Assembly: GCA_940337035.1 (NCBI GenBank)
Contig: CALNHX010002952.1
Coordinates: 62,001-126,000, forward strand
DNA from: Agriotes lineatus
Taxonomy: Eukaryota > Arthropoda > Insecta > Coleoptera > Elateridae
DNA length: 64,000 nt
Direction of reading: 5' to 3'
Numbering within the stretch: the first letter of the stretch is position 1; the number at the start of each line of letters is the position of its first letter. Made by a program: the position numbers and the translations under genes. The notes under the pieces were generated by a model. It worked only from the letters and a program-made list of their open reading frames with translations. It was not told where the DNA came from and ran no database searches. Shown here piece after piece: positions 45,801 to 58,310 of the stretch.

Positions 45801-48800
45801 TATATCCTTATGTCTTCCAGCTTGTTATGGGCTGAAAGTTTCAGATTTTGCGTGGTTTAGTTACATGTTACTGAGTAATTTGTTAAAAAATAAAGATTTT
45901 TAGTCCAATATAAACCAATTCTTCTTAGATTTAAATCAATTACCCTATTTATCCTTCTTAGTATAGTAAATGCTTGGTTTACGACTGGATTATTCACAAA
46001 TCAAATTATTTGTTCGGTAATTTTTGCAGGCAATTAATTTGAAAAAAAATCAGTTATATATAAACAATATATATTCGGCTCCTTTTTACGAGCCTTCTTC
46101 AGTGTTTAAGCTTTACATATTCTACAAATTGAAAACTTACATTTCCTCCGATTAAGAAAAACTTATTAGTTATTTATATGATTTGTGTGGATAGTTTAAC
46201 GATTAGCTTGTTATATATTGTAATTGGTTGCATTTTTACAATTGATATGCTATTTTTTTTTAATAATTCAAATATTTCCTTATGTCTTCCATCTTGTTAT
46301 GGGCTGAAAGTTTCAGTTTTTGCGTGGTTTAGTTACATGTTACTGAGTAATTTGTTAAAAAATAAAGATTTTTAGTCCAATATAAACCAATTCTACTTAG
46401 ATTTGAATCAATTGCTCTATTTATTCTTCTTAGTATAGTAAATGTTTTGGTTTACTACTGGATTATTCACAAATAAAATTATTTGTTCGGTAATTTTTGC
46501 AGTCAATTATGTTGAAGAAAAATCCAAATATTAATAAACAATATGTTCGGCTTCTTTTTACGAGCCTTCTTCAGTGTTTAAGCTTAACATATTCTACAAA
46601 TTGAAAATTTACATTGTCTCCGATTAAAATAAACTTATTAGTTATTTACATGATTTGTGTGGATAGTTTAACGATTACCTTTTTACATATTGTAATTGGT
46701 TGCATTTTTACAATGGATATGCTATTGTTTTTAATAATTCAAATATATCCTTATGTCTTCCAGCTTGTTATGGGCTGAAAGTTTCAGATTTTGCGTGGTT
46801 TAGTTACATGTTACTGAGTAATTTGTTAAAAAATAAAGATTTTTAGTCCAATATAAACCAATTCTTCTTAGATTTAAATCAATTACCCTATTTATCCTTC
46901 TTAGTATAGTAAATGCTTTGGTTTACGACTGGATTATTCACAAATCAAATTATTTGTTCGGTAATTTTTGCAGGCAATTAATTTGAAAAAAAATCAGTTA
47001 TATATAAACAATATATATTCGGCTTCTTTTTACGAGCCTTCTTCAGTGTTTAAGCTTTACATATTCTACAAATTGAAAACTTACATTTCCTCCGATTAAG
47101 AAAAACTTATTAGTTATTTATATGATTTGTGTGGATAGTTTAACGATTAGCTTGTTATATATTGTAATTGGTTGCATTTTTACAATTGATATGCTATTTT
47201 TTTTAATAATTCAAATATTTCCTTATGTCTTCCATCTTGTTATGGGCTGAAAGTTTCAGTTTTTGCGTGGTTTAGTTACATGTTACTGAGTAATTTGTTA
47301 AAAAATGAAGATTTTTAGTCCAATATAAACCAATTCTACTTAGATTTGAATCAATTGCTCTATTTATTCTTCTTAGTATAGTAAATGTTTTGGTTTACTA
47401 CTGGATTATTTACAAATCAAATTATTTGTTCGGTAATTTTTGCAGGCAATTATGTTGAAGAAAAATTCAAATATTAATAAATAATATATATTCGGCTTCT
47501 TTTTACGAGACTTCTTCAGTGTTTAAGCTTTACATATTCTACAAATTGAAAATTTACATTGTCTCCGATTAAAATAAACTTATTAGTTATTTACATGATT
47601 TGTGTGGATAGTTTAACGATTACCTTTTTACATATTGTAATTGGTTGCATTTTTACAATGGATATGCTATTGTTTTTAATAATTCAAATATATCCTTATG
47701 TCTTCCAGCTTGTTATGGGCTGAAAGTTTCAGATTTTGCGTGGTTTAGTTACATGTTACTGAGTAATTTGTTAAAAAATAAAGATTTTTAGTCCAATATA
47801 AACCAATTCTTCTTAGATTTAAATCAATTACCCTATTTATCCTTCTTAGTATAGTAAATGCTTTGGTTTACGACTGGATTATTCACAAATCAAATTATTT
47901 GTTCGGTAATTTTTGCAGGCAATTAATTTGAAAAAAAATCAGTTATATATAAACAATATATATTCGGCTTCTTTTTACGAGCCTTCTTCAGTGTTTAAGC
48001 TTTACATAATCTACAAATTGAAAACTTACATTTCCTCCGATTAAGAAAAACTTATTAGTTATTTATATGATTTGTGTGGATAGTTTAACGATTAGCTTGT
48101 TATATATTGTAATTGGTTGCATTTTTACAATTGATATGCTATTTTTTTTTAATAATTCAAATATTTCCTTATGTCTTCCATCTTGTTATGGGCTGAAAGT
48201 TTCAGTTTTTGCGTGGTTTAGTTACATGTTACTGAGTAATTTGTTAAAAAATGAAGATTTTTAGTCCAATATAAACCAATTCTACTTAGATTTGAATCAA
48301 TTGCTCTATTTATTCTTCTTAGTATAGTAAATGTTTTGGTTTACTACTGGATTATTTACAAATCAAATTATTTGTTCGGTAATTTTTGCAGGCAATTATG
48401 TTGAAGAAAAATTCAAATATTAATAAATAATATATATTCGGCTTCTTTTTACGAGACTTCTTCAGTGTTTAAGCTTTACATATTCTACAAATTGAAAATT
48501 TACATTGTCTCCGATTAAAATAAACTTATTAGTTATTTACATGATTTGTGTGGATAGTTTAACGATTACCTTTTTACATATTGTAATTGGTTGCATTTTT
48601 ACAATGGATATGCTATTGTTTTTAATAATTCAAATATATCCTTATGTCTTCCAGCTTGTTATGGGCTGAAAGTTTCAGATTTTGCGTGGTTTAGTTACAT
48701 GTTACTGAGTAATTTGTTAAAAAATAAAGATTTTTAGTCCAATATAAACCAATTCTTCTTAGATTTAAATCAATTACCCTATTTATCCTTCTTAGTATAG

Positions 48801-51800
48801 TAAATGCTTTGGTTTACGACTGGATTATTCACAAATCAAATTATTTGTTCGGTAATTTTTGCAGGCAATTAATTTGAAAAAAAATCAGTTATATATAAAC
48901 AATATATATTCGGCTTCTTTTTACGAGCCTTCTTCAGTGTTTAAGCTTTACATAATCTACAAATTGAAAACTTACATTTCCTCCGATTAAGAAAAACTTA
49001 TTAGTTATTTATATGATTTGTGTGGATAGTTTAACGATTAGCTTGTTATATATTGTAATTGGTTGCATTTTTACAATTGATATGCTATTTTTTTTTAATA
49101 ATTCAAATATTTCCTTATGTCTTCCATCTTGTTATGGGCTGAAAGTTTCAGTTTTTGCGTGGTTTAGTTACATGTTACTGAGTAATTTGTTAAAAAATGA
49201 AGATTTTTAGTCCAATATAAACCAATTCTACTTAGATTTGAATCAATTGCTCTATTTATTCTTCTTAGTATAGTAAATGTTTTGGTTTACTACTGGATTA
49301 TTTACAAATCAAATTATTTGTTCGGTAATTTTTGCAGGCAATTATGTTGAAGAAAAATTCAAATATTAATAAATAATATATATTCGGCTTCTTTTTACGA
49401 GACTTCTTCAGTGTTTAAGCTTTACATATTCTACAAATTGAAAATTTACATTGTCTCCGATTAAAATAAACTTATTAGTTATTTACATGATTTGTGTGGA
49501 TAGTTTAACGATTACCTTTTTACATATTGTAATTGGTTGCATTTTTACAATGGATATGCTATTGTTTTTAATAATTCAAATATATCCTTATGTCTTCCAG
49601 CTTGTTATGGGCTGAAAGTTTCAGATTTTGCGTGGTTTAGTTACATGTTACTGAGTAATTTGTTAAAAAATAAAGATTTTTAGTCCAATATAAACCAATT
49701 CTTCTTAGATTTAAATCAATTACCCTATTTATCCTTCTTAGTATAGTAAATGCTTTGGTTTACGACTGGATTATTCACAAATCAAATTATTTGTTCGGTA
49801 ATTTTTGCAGGCAATTAATTTGAAAAAAAATCAGTTATATATAAACAATATATATTCGGCTTCTTTTTACGAGCCTTCTTCAGTGTTTAAGCTTTACATA
49901 TTCTACAAATTGAAAACTTACATTTCCTCCGATTAAGAAAAACTTATTAGTTATTTATATGATTTGTGTGGATAGTTTAACGATTAGCTTGTTATATATT
50001 GTAATTGGTTGCATTTTTACAATTGATATGCTATTTTTTTTTAATAATTCAAATATTTCCTTATGTCTTCCATCTTGTTATGGGCTGAAAGTTTCAGTTT
50101 TTGCGTGGTTTAGTTACATGTTACTGAGTAATTTGTTAAAAAATAAAGATTTTTAGTCCAATATAAACCAATTCTACTTAGATTTGAATCAATTGCTCTA
50201 TTTATTCTTCTTAGTATAGTAAATGTTTTGGTTTACTACTGGATTATTCACAAATAAAATTATTTGTTCGGTAATTTTTGCAGTCAATTATGTTGAAGAA
50301 AAATCCAAATATTAATAAACAATATGTTCGGCTTCTTTTTACGAGCCTTCTTCAGTGTTTAAGCTTAACATATTCTACAAATTGAAAATTTACATTGTCT
50401 CCGATTAAAATAAACTTATTAGTTATTTACATGATTTGTGTGGATAGTTTAACGATTACCTTTTTACATATTGTAATTGGTTGCATTTTTACAATGGATA
50501 TGCTATTGTTTTTAATAATTCAAATATATCCTTATGTCTTCCAGCTTGTTATGGGCTGAAAGTTTCAGATTTTGCGTGGTTTAGTTACATGTTACTGAGT
50601 AATTTGTTAAAAAATAAAGATTTTTAGTCCAATATAAACCAATTCTTCTTAGATTTAAATCAATTACCCTATTTATCCTTCTTAGTATAGTAAATGCTTT
50701 GGTTTACGACTGGATTATTCACAAATCAAATTATTTGTTCGGTAATTTTTGCAGGCAATTAATTTGAAAAAAAATCAGTTATATATAAACAATATATATT
50801 CGGCTTCTTTTTACGAGCCTTCTTCAGTGTTTTAAGCTTTACATAATCTACAAATTGAAAACTTACATTTCCTCCGATTAAGAAAAACTTATTAGTTATT
50901 TATATGATTTGTGTGGATAGTTTAACGATTAGCTTGTTATATATTGTAATTGGTTGCATTTTTACAATTGATATGCTATTTTTTTTTAATAATTCAAATA
51001 TTTCCTTATGTCTTCCATCTTGTTATGGGCTGAAAGTTTCAGTTTTTGCGTGGTTTAGTTACATGTTACTGAGTAATTTGTTAAAAAATGAAGATTTTTA
51101 GTCCAATATAAACCAATTCTACTTAGATTTGAATCAATTGCTCTATTTATTCTTCTTAGTATAGTAAATGTTTTGGTTTACTACTGGATTATTTACAAAT
51201 CAAATTATTTGTTCGGTAATTTTTGCAGGCAATTATGTTGAAGAAAAATTCAAATATTAATAAATAATATATATTCGGCTTCTTTTTACGAGACTTCTTC
51301 AGTGTTTAAGCTTTACATATTCTACAAATTGAAAATTTACATTGTCTCCGATTAAAATAAACTTATTAGTTATTTACATGATTTGTGTGGATAGTTTAAC
51401 GATTACCTTTTTACATATTGTAATTGGTTGCATTTTTACAATGGATATGCTATTGTTTTTAATAATTCAAATATATCCTTATGTCTTCCAGCTTGTTATG
51501 GGCTGAAAGTTTCAGATTTTGCGTGGTTTAGTTACATGTTACTGAGTAATTTGTTAAAAAATAAAGATTTTTAGTCCAATATAAACCAATTCTTCTTAGA
51601 TTTAAATCAATTACCCTATTTATCCTTCTTAGTATAGTAAATGCTTTGGTTTACGACTGGATTATTCACAAATCAAATTATTTGTTCGGTAATTTTTGCA
51701 GGCAATTAATTTGAAAAAAAATCAGTTATATATAAACAATATATATTCGGCTTCTTTTTACGAGCCTTCTTCAGTGTTTAAGCTTTACATATTCTACAAA

Positions 51801-54800
51801 TTGAAAACTTACATTTCCTCCGATTAAGAAAAACTTATTAGTTATTTATATGATTTGTGTGGATAGTTTAACGATTAGCTTGTTATATATTGTAATTGGT
51901 TGCATTTTTACAATTGATATGCTATTTTTTTTTAATAATTCAAATATTTCCTTATGTCTTCCATCTTGTTATGGGCTGAAAGTTTCAGATTTTGCGTGGT
52001 TTAGTTACAACTTACTGAGGAATTTGTTAAAAAATAAAGATTTTTAGTCCAATATAAACCAATTCTTCTTAGATTTGAATCAATTGCCCTATTTATCCTT
52101 CTTAGTATAGTAAATGCTTTGGTTTACGACTGGATTATTCACAAATAAAATTATTTGTTCGGTAATTTTTGCAGTCAATTATGTTGAAGAAAAATCCAAA
52201 TATTAATAAACAATATGTTCGGCTTCTTTTTACGAGCCTTTTTCAGTGTTTAAGCTTAACATATTCTACAAATTGAAAATTTACATTTCCTCCAATTAAT
52301 AAAAACTTATTAGTTATTTACATAATTTGTGTGGATAGTTTAACGATTAACTTTTTACATATTGTAATTGGTTGCATTTTTACAATTGATATGCTATTTT
52401 TTTTACAAATTCAAATATTTCCTTATGTCTTCCATCTTGTTATGGGCTGAAAGTTTCAGTTTTTGCGTGGTTTAGTTACATGTTACTGAGTAATTTGTTA
52501 AAAAATGAAGATTTTTAGTCCAATATAAACCAATTCTACTTAGATTTGAATCAATTGCTCTATTTATTCTTCTTAGTATAGTAAATGTTTTGGTTTACTA
52601 CTGGATTATTTACAAATCAAATTATTTGTTCGGTAATTTTTGCAGGCAATTATGTTGAAGAAAAATTCAAATATTAATAAATAATATATATTCGGCTTCT
52701 TTTTACGAGACTTCTTCAGTGTTTAAGCTTTACATATTCTACAAATTGAAAATTTACATTGTCTCCGATTAAAATAAACTTATTAGTTATTTACATGATT
52801 TGTGTGGATAGTTTAACGATTACCTTTTTACATATTGTAATTGGTTGCATTTTTACAATGGATATGCTATTGTTTTTAATAATTCAAATATTTCCTTATG
52901 TCTTCCAGCTTGTTATGGGCTGAAAGTTTCAGATTTTGCGTGGTTTAGTTACATGTTACTGAGTAATTTGTTAAAAAATAAAGATTTTTAGTCCAATATA
53001 AACCAATTCTTCTTAGATTTAAATCAATTACCCTATTTATCCTTCTTAGTATAGTAAATGCTTTGGTTTACGACTGGATTATTCACAAATCAAATTATTT
53101 GTTCGGTAATTTTTGCAGGCAATTAATTTGAAAAAAAATCAGTTATATATAAACAATATATATTCGGCTTCTTTTTACGAGCCTTCTTCAGTGTTTAAGC
53201 TTTACATATTCTACAAATTGAAAACTTACATTTCCTCCGATTAAGAAAAACTTATTAGTTATTTATATGATTTGTGTGGATAGTTTAACGATTAGCTTGT
53301 TATATATTGTAATTGGTTGCATTTTTACAATTGATATGCTATTTTTTTTTAATAATTCAAATATTTCCTTATGTCTTCCATCTTGTTATGGGCTGAAAGT
53401 TTCAGTTTTTGCGTGGTTTAGTTACATGTTACTGAGTAATTTGTTAAAAAATAAAGATTTTTAGTCCAATATAAACCAATTCTACTTAGATTTGAATCAA
53501 TTGCTCTATTTATTCTTCTTAGTATAGTAAATGTTTTGGTTTACTACTGGATTATTCACAAATAAAATTATTTGTTCGGTAATTTTTGCAGTCAATTATG
53601 TTGAAGAAAAATCCAAATATTAATAAACAATATGTTCGGCTTCTTTTTACGAGCCTTCTTCAGTGTTTAAGCTTAACATATTCTACAAATTGAAAATTTA
53701 CATTGTCTCCGATTAAAATAAACTTATTAGTTATTTACATGATTTGTGTGGATAGTTTAACGATTACCTTTTTACATATTGTAATTGGTTGCATTTTTAC
53801 AATGGATATGCTATTGTTTTTAATAATTCAAATATATCCTTATGTCTTCCAGCTTGTTATGGGCTGAAAGTTTCAGATTTTGCGTGGTTTAGTTACATGT
53901 TACTGAGTAATTTGTTAAAAAATAAAGATTTTTAGTCCAATATAAACCAATTCTTCTTAGATTTAAATCAATTACCCTATTTATCCTTCTTAGTATAGTA
54001 AATGCTTTGGTTTACGACTGGATTATTCACAAATCAAATTATTTGTTCGGTAATTTTTGCAGGCAATTAATTTGAAAAAAAATCAGTTATATATAAACAA
54101 TATATATTCGGCTTCTTTTTACGAGCCTTCTTCAGTGTTTTAAGCTTTACATAATCTACAAATTGAAAACTTACATTTCCTCCGATTAAGAAAAACTTAT
54201 TAGTTATTTATATGATTTGTGTGGATAGTTTAACGATTAGCTTGTTATATATTGTAATTGGTTGCATTTTTACAATTGATATGCTATTTTTTTTTAATAA
54301 TTCAAATATTTCCTTATGTCTTCCATCTTGTTATGGGCTGAAAGTTTCAGTTTTTGCGTGGTTTAGTTACATGTTACTGAGTAATTTGTTAAAAAATGAA
54401 GATTTTTAGTCCAATATAAACCAATTCTACTTAGATTTGAATCAATTGCTCTATTTATTCTTCTTAGTATAGTAAATGTTTTGGTTTACTACTGGATTAT
54501 TTACAAATCAAATTATTTGTTCGGTAATTTTTGCAGGCAATTATGTTGAAGAAAAATTCAAATATTAATAAATAATATATATTCGGCTTCTTTTTACGAG
54601 ACTTCTTCAGTGTTTAAGCTTTACATATTCTACAAATTGAAAATTTACATTGTCTCCGATTAAAATAAACTTATTAGTTATTTACATGATTTGTGTGGAT
54701 AGTTTAACGATTACCTTTTTACATATTGTAATTGGTTGCATTTTTACAATGGATATGCTATTGTTTTTAATAATTCAAATATATCCTTATGTCTTCCAGC

Positions 54801-56537
54801 TTGTTATGGGCTGAAAGTTTCAGATTTTGCGTGGTTTAGTTACATGTTACTGAGTAATTTGTTAAAAAATAAAGATTTTTAGTCCAATATAAACCAATTC
54901 TTCTTAGATTTAAATCAATTACCCTATTTATCCTTCTTAGTATAGTAAATGCTTTGGTTTACGACTGGATTATTCACAAATCAAATTATTTGTTCGGTAA
55001 TTTTTGCAGGCAATTAATTTGAAAAAAAAATCAGTTATATATAAACAATATATATTCGGCTTCTTTTTACGAGCCTTCTTCAGTGTTTAAGCTTTACATA
55101 TTCTACAAATTGAAAACTTACATTTCCTCCGATTAAGAAAAACTTATTAGTTATTTATATGATTTGTGTGGATAGTTTAACGATTAGCTTGTTATATATT
55201 GTAATTGGTTGCATTTTTACAATTGATATGCTATTTTTTTTTAATAATTCAAATATTTCCTTATGTCTTCCATCTTGTTATGGGCTGAAAGTTTCAGATT
55301 TTGCGTGGTTTAGTTACAACTTACTGAGGAATTTGTTAAAAAATAAAGATTTTTAGTCCAATATAAACCAATTCTTCTTAGATTTGAATCAATTGCCCTA
55401 TTTATCCTTCTTAGTATAGTAATGCTTTGGTTTACGACTGGATTATTCACAAATAAAATTATTTGTTCGGTAATTTTTGCAGTCAATTATGTTGAAGAAA
55501 AATCCAAATATTAATAAACAATATGTTCGGCTTCTTTTTACGAGCCTTTTTCAGTGTTTAAGCTTAACATATTCTACAAATTGAAAATTTACATTTTCTC
55601 CAATTAATAAAAACTTATTAGTTATTTACATAATTTGTGTGGATAGTTTAACGATTAACTTTTTACATATTGTAATTGGTTGCATTTTTACAATTGATAT
55701 GCTATTTTTTTTACAAATTCAAATATTTCCTTATGTCTTCCATCTTGTTATGGGCTGAAAGTTTCAGATTTTGCGTGGTTTAGTTACAACTTACTGAGGA
55801 ATTTGTTAAAAAATAAAGATTTTTAGTCCAATATACACAAATTCATCTTAGATTTGAATCAATTGCCCTATTTATCCTTCTTAGTATTGTAAATGCTTTG
55901 GTTTACGACTGGATTATTCGCAAATCAAATTATTTGTTCGGTAATTTTTGCAGTCAATTATGTTGAAGAAAAATCCAAATATTAATAAACAATATGTTCG
56001 GCTTCTTTTTACGAGCCTTCTTCAGTGTTTAAGCTTAACATATTCTACAAATTGAAAATTTACATTTTTTCCTATTAAGATAATCTTATTACTTATTTAC
56101 ATGATTTGTGTGGATAGTTTAACGATTAACTTTTTACATATTGTACTTGGTTGCATTTTTACAATTGATATGCTATTTTTTTTAATAATTAAAATATTTC
56201 CTTATGTCGTCCATCTTGTTATGGGCTGAAAGTTTCAGATATTGCGTGGGTTAGTTACATGTTACTGAGTAATTTGATAAAAAATAAAGATTTTTAGTCC
56301 AATATAAACCAATTCTTCTTAGATATGAATCACTTGCCCTATTTATTCTTTTTAGTATAGTAAATGCTTTGGTTTACGACTGGATTATTCACAAATCAAA
56401 TTATTTGTTCGGTAATTTTTGCAGTCAATTATGTTGAAGGAAAATTCAAATATTAATAAACAGTATATATTCGGCTTCTTTTTACGAACCTTCTCCAGTG
56501 TTTAAGCTTTACATATTGTACAAATTGAAAATTTACA
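39819..56537. repeat. Satellite B, segment 5: main homogeneous block with dimeric units
   Basis: About 35 monomers. Two monomer types alternate: one with TTACGAGACTT, TTACATTGTCTCC, AATGGATATGC and CCAGCTTG; the other with TTACGAGCCTT, CATTTCCTCCG, AATTGATATGC and CCATCTTG. Together they form ~945-bp dimers. The recurrent 65-codon frame of one type starts at 48,067, 49,013, 49,959, 50,904 and 51,850, showing the 945-946 bp period. A third variant marked by AACAATATGTTCGGC occurs at ~43,711, 46,540, 50,325, 52,215, 53,630, 55,517 and 55,990. Monomers near the right end (after ~55,560) are more diverged. The segment stops at TTTACATT near 56,537. Confidence 0.95.
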
Positions 56538-57289
56538 TTGTGTGTGTAAATCAAGCTAAAGAAATCATTGTGTTTTCCTGCTACAGCAATTTACATTTCT
56601 TGTGTTCACTAGATACAATTTATATGGACGGTACTTTTCAATTCTCAACCAAGTTTTTTTATCAAATGTTTACAGTGCATGGTTTTAAGAACGGTCACTA
56701 TGTACCGTTAGTTTTTGCCCTACTGACAAAGAAAAAATGTAATACTTATTTAAATTTGTTTAAAACTGTTCAACATAAATGTCTCGAAGTTGGATTAGTA
56801 GTAAATCCTACAGAAATCGTAATTAAGTTTGAACTTTCAAAACATAAAGCATGTCGTACAATGTGGCCAAATGTTAGAATTGTTGGCTGTAGATTTCATT
56901 TATGCCAAGCCTGGTATCGTAAAATTCAGGCTCTTAATTTGGTAACCGAGTATAATAATAAAGATTCTGCTATTGGAAATCATTTAAAAGTGTATTTTGG
57001 AATGCAGTTTTTAGAACCTACAGACTCAGTCGATTTTTTCAATACCGAATTGTATTATTTAATGCCCAATGATAGTAGAGTTGTAGAGTTTCGACGATAT
57101 TTGTATGATAATTACATAAGCGACAACGCATTATTTCCACCCACAATATGGGCCTGCAAATCAAATTTCATATACACAACAACAAACGCATGTGAATCTT
57201 GTCACTCGAGATTCAATGCGCCATCCAAACATATTTCAATTTACAAATGTTTTGTTAAATTTTCAGACTTAAATTTATGTAAAAATTAA
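56538..57289 (+). pseudogene. MULE-type transposase fragment
   Basis: The open frame starts in satellite sequence with GTG at 56,498 and runs into the transposase from ~56,538, so the N-terminus is not natural. Recognisable parts are YMDGTFQFS with the first catalytic Asp, FTVHGF, PLVFALLTKK, a GCRFHLCQAWYRKIQ segment (the C..H signature of MULE transposases) and, further on, a short conserved C-terminal stretch ending TNACES.HSRFN. The second catalytic site, usually a D-F-E motif, reads KFE, so one acidic residue appears lost. The N-terminal zinc-finger part (often FLYWCH) is absent. The frame stops at TAA, 57,287-57,289. MULE transposases excise and reinsert Mutator-like DNA elements; this copy is incomplete and probably dead. 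Confidence 0.78.
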
Positions 57290-57345
57290 AAGTGCAAATG
57301 TTGATATTAAAAAAATGAGGAACGAAACTTGTAAAAATAGAAGAT

Positions 57346-57466
57346 TATGTTATTAGGAGTAAAAGTGATACTTTATGTGGCGAAGCTGAAGTTTATTTAG
57401 CCGAACGTTAGTGAGGCAAATAATTCAGCTACGCCACATAAAGTCACATTTACTCCGAATAACATA
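57346..57466. repeat. Inverted-repeat hairpin downstream of the MULE fragment
   Basis: 57,346-57,390 and 57,424-57,466 are near-perfect reverse complements (TATGTTATTAGGAGTAAA..., ...TTTACTCCGAATAACATA) around a 33-bp loop. A third copy of part of the arm, GCATATAAAGTGACACTT..., lies at ~57,945-57,972. It may be the terminus of a foldback element. Confidence 0.7.
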
Positions 57467-57472
57467 TACTAT

Positions 57473-58016
57473 TTTATCCGCAAACGTATTCAGGTAAATT
57501 TCATTAATATAAATTTAAAAAAAACGGATGCATCGGCCGACAATCGAACCCAGGCCACCCGCGTGACAGGCGAGCACTGTACCCCTGCGCCAACCTCTGT
57601 TGTTCAAATAACGCGCTACTGTAATGATATATGAACATACTGAATCACCCGAGCTAATAGCACACGGCCACAGCAACTGTCACACAATAACCCACGACGA
57701 CAGATGATCCGATCCGCTGCTTAAAGGTTTATTTAAATTAAAACTTTTTCGTACTTTTTTGAAAATAAAAACCGGCTTACGATCTAAGTCTAAAAATTAG
57801 CAACATTTTAAGCCATCACACAATTTAATCGGTCCAGTATCTTCGGAGGAGATAGTGAACAAACATAGAAAGAAAGAAAGAGAGCAACGATTTTGTGTGC
57901 TTAAGCAGATAAAGTACACAAAAGTCGCTATTTTATCTGCTTCGGCATATAAAGTGACACTTTTACCTTGTTAATAAAGACACATAAGTTGTCACTTTTG
58001 TGACGTTTGCGGATAA
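57473..58016. mobile_element. Candidate TIR-bounded element (544 bp) carrying a tRNA-like segment
   Basis: It is bounded by TTTATCCGCAAACGT at the left and ACGTTTGCGGATAAA at the right, a perfect inverted repeat of 15 bp. The right part includes a smaller hairpin (GCAGATAAAG...TTTATCTGC, ~57,905-57,940) and a copy of the adjacent hairpin arm. No open frame of note. I cannot recognise a clear target duplication, so the class is open. Confidence 0.5.
57527..57601 (-). pseudogene. tRNA-Asp(GTC)-like sequence, probably SINE-derived
   Basis: On the minus strand the segment reads like a tRNA: a box A-like TGGCGCAGGGG, an anticodon arm CTCGC-CTGTCAC-GCGGG with GTC in the loop (Asp), and a box B-like GGTTCGATTGT. 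The anticodon stem pairs (one G-T). The T stem pairs poorly and no acceptor stem forms, so I consider it a tRNA-derived SINE head or tRNA pseudogene, not a working tRNA. Box A and box B could still act as an internal RNA polymerase III promoter. Confidence 0.6.
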
Positions 58017-58039
58017 ACAAAATTATATTAATGATAAAA

Positions 58040-58310
58040 TTGTGCAATATAATCAGAAGACGGTGTCGAGGTTCAGTTTTGTGAAATCAGTTAGTTCTAA
58101 GTTTTTACCTAATTCTTAATAATTATAACATGTATTGTTTGCTATAACATGTATCGGTTGTAGCTTTATTTTAAGAAATAAAATTTACAATAAACTGTAG
58201 TCTTTCTGTAATCTTTTAATCTCATAATCCCTTCGACCGGCATTCGTGGTCCAACTGACCTATACTAAATGCGGGCTACCTGCCTTCGTGGTCCAACTGA
58301 CAAACGCCGA
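58040..58310 (+). repeat. Possible LTR remnant with poly(A)-like signals
   Basis: AAGAAATAAAATTT and CAATAAACTG (~58,173-58,200) are followed by a T-rich segment, then by two near-copies of TTCGTGGTCCAACTGAC (ending ~58,260 and ~58,303). This resembles the R-U5 end of a retrotransposon LTR followed by non-coding leader. No matching second LTR is seen in the window, so this is only a suggestion. Confidence 0.25.

Noticed and set aside
57527..57601. Functional tRNA-Asp gene
   Set aside because: The T stem and acceptor stem do not pair.
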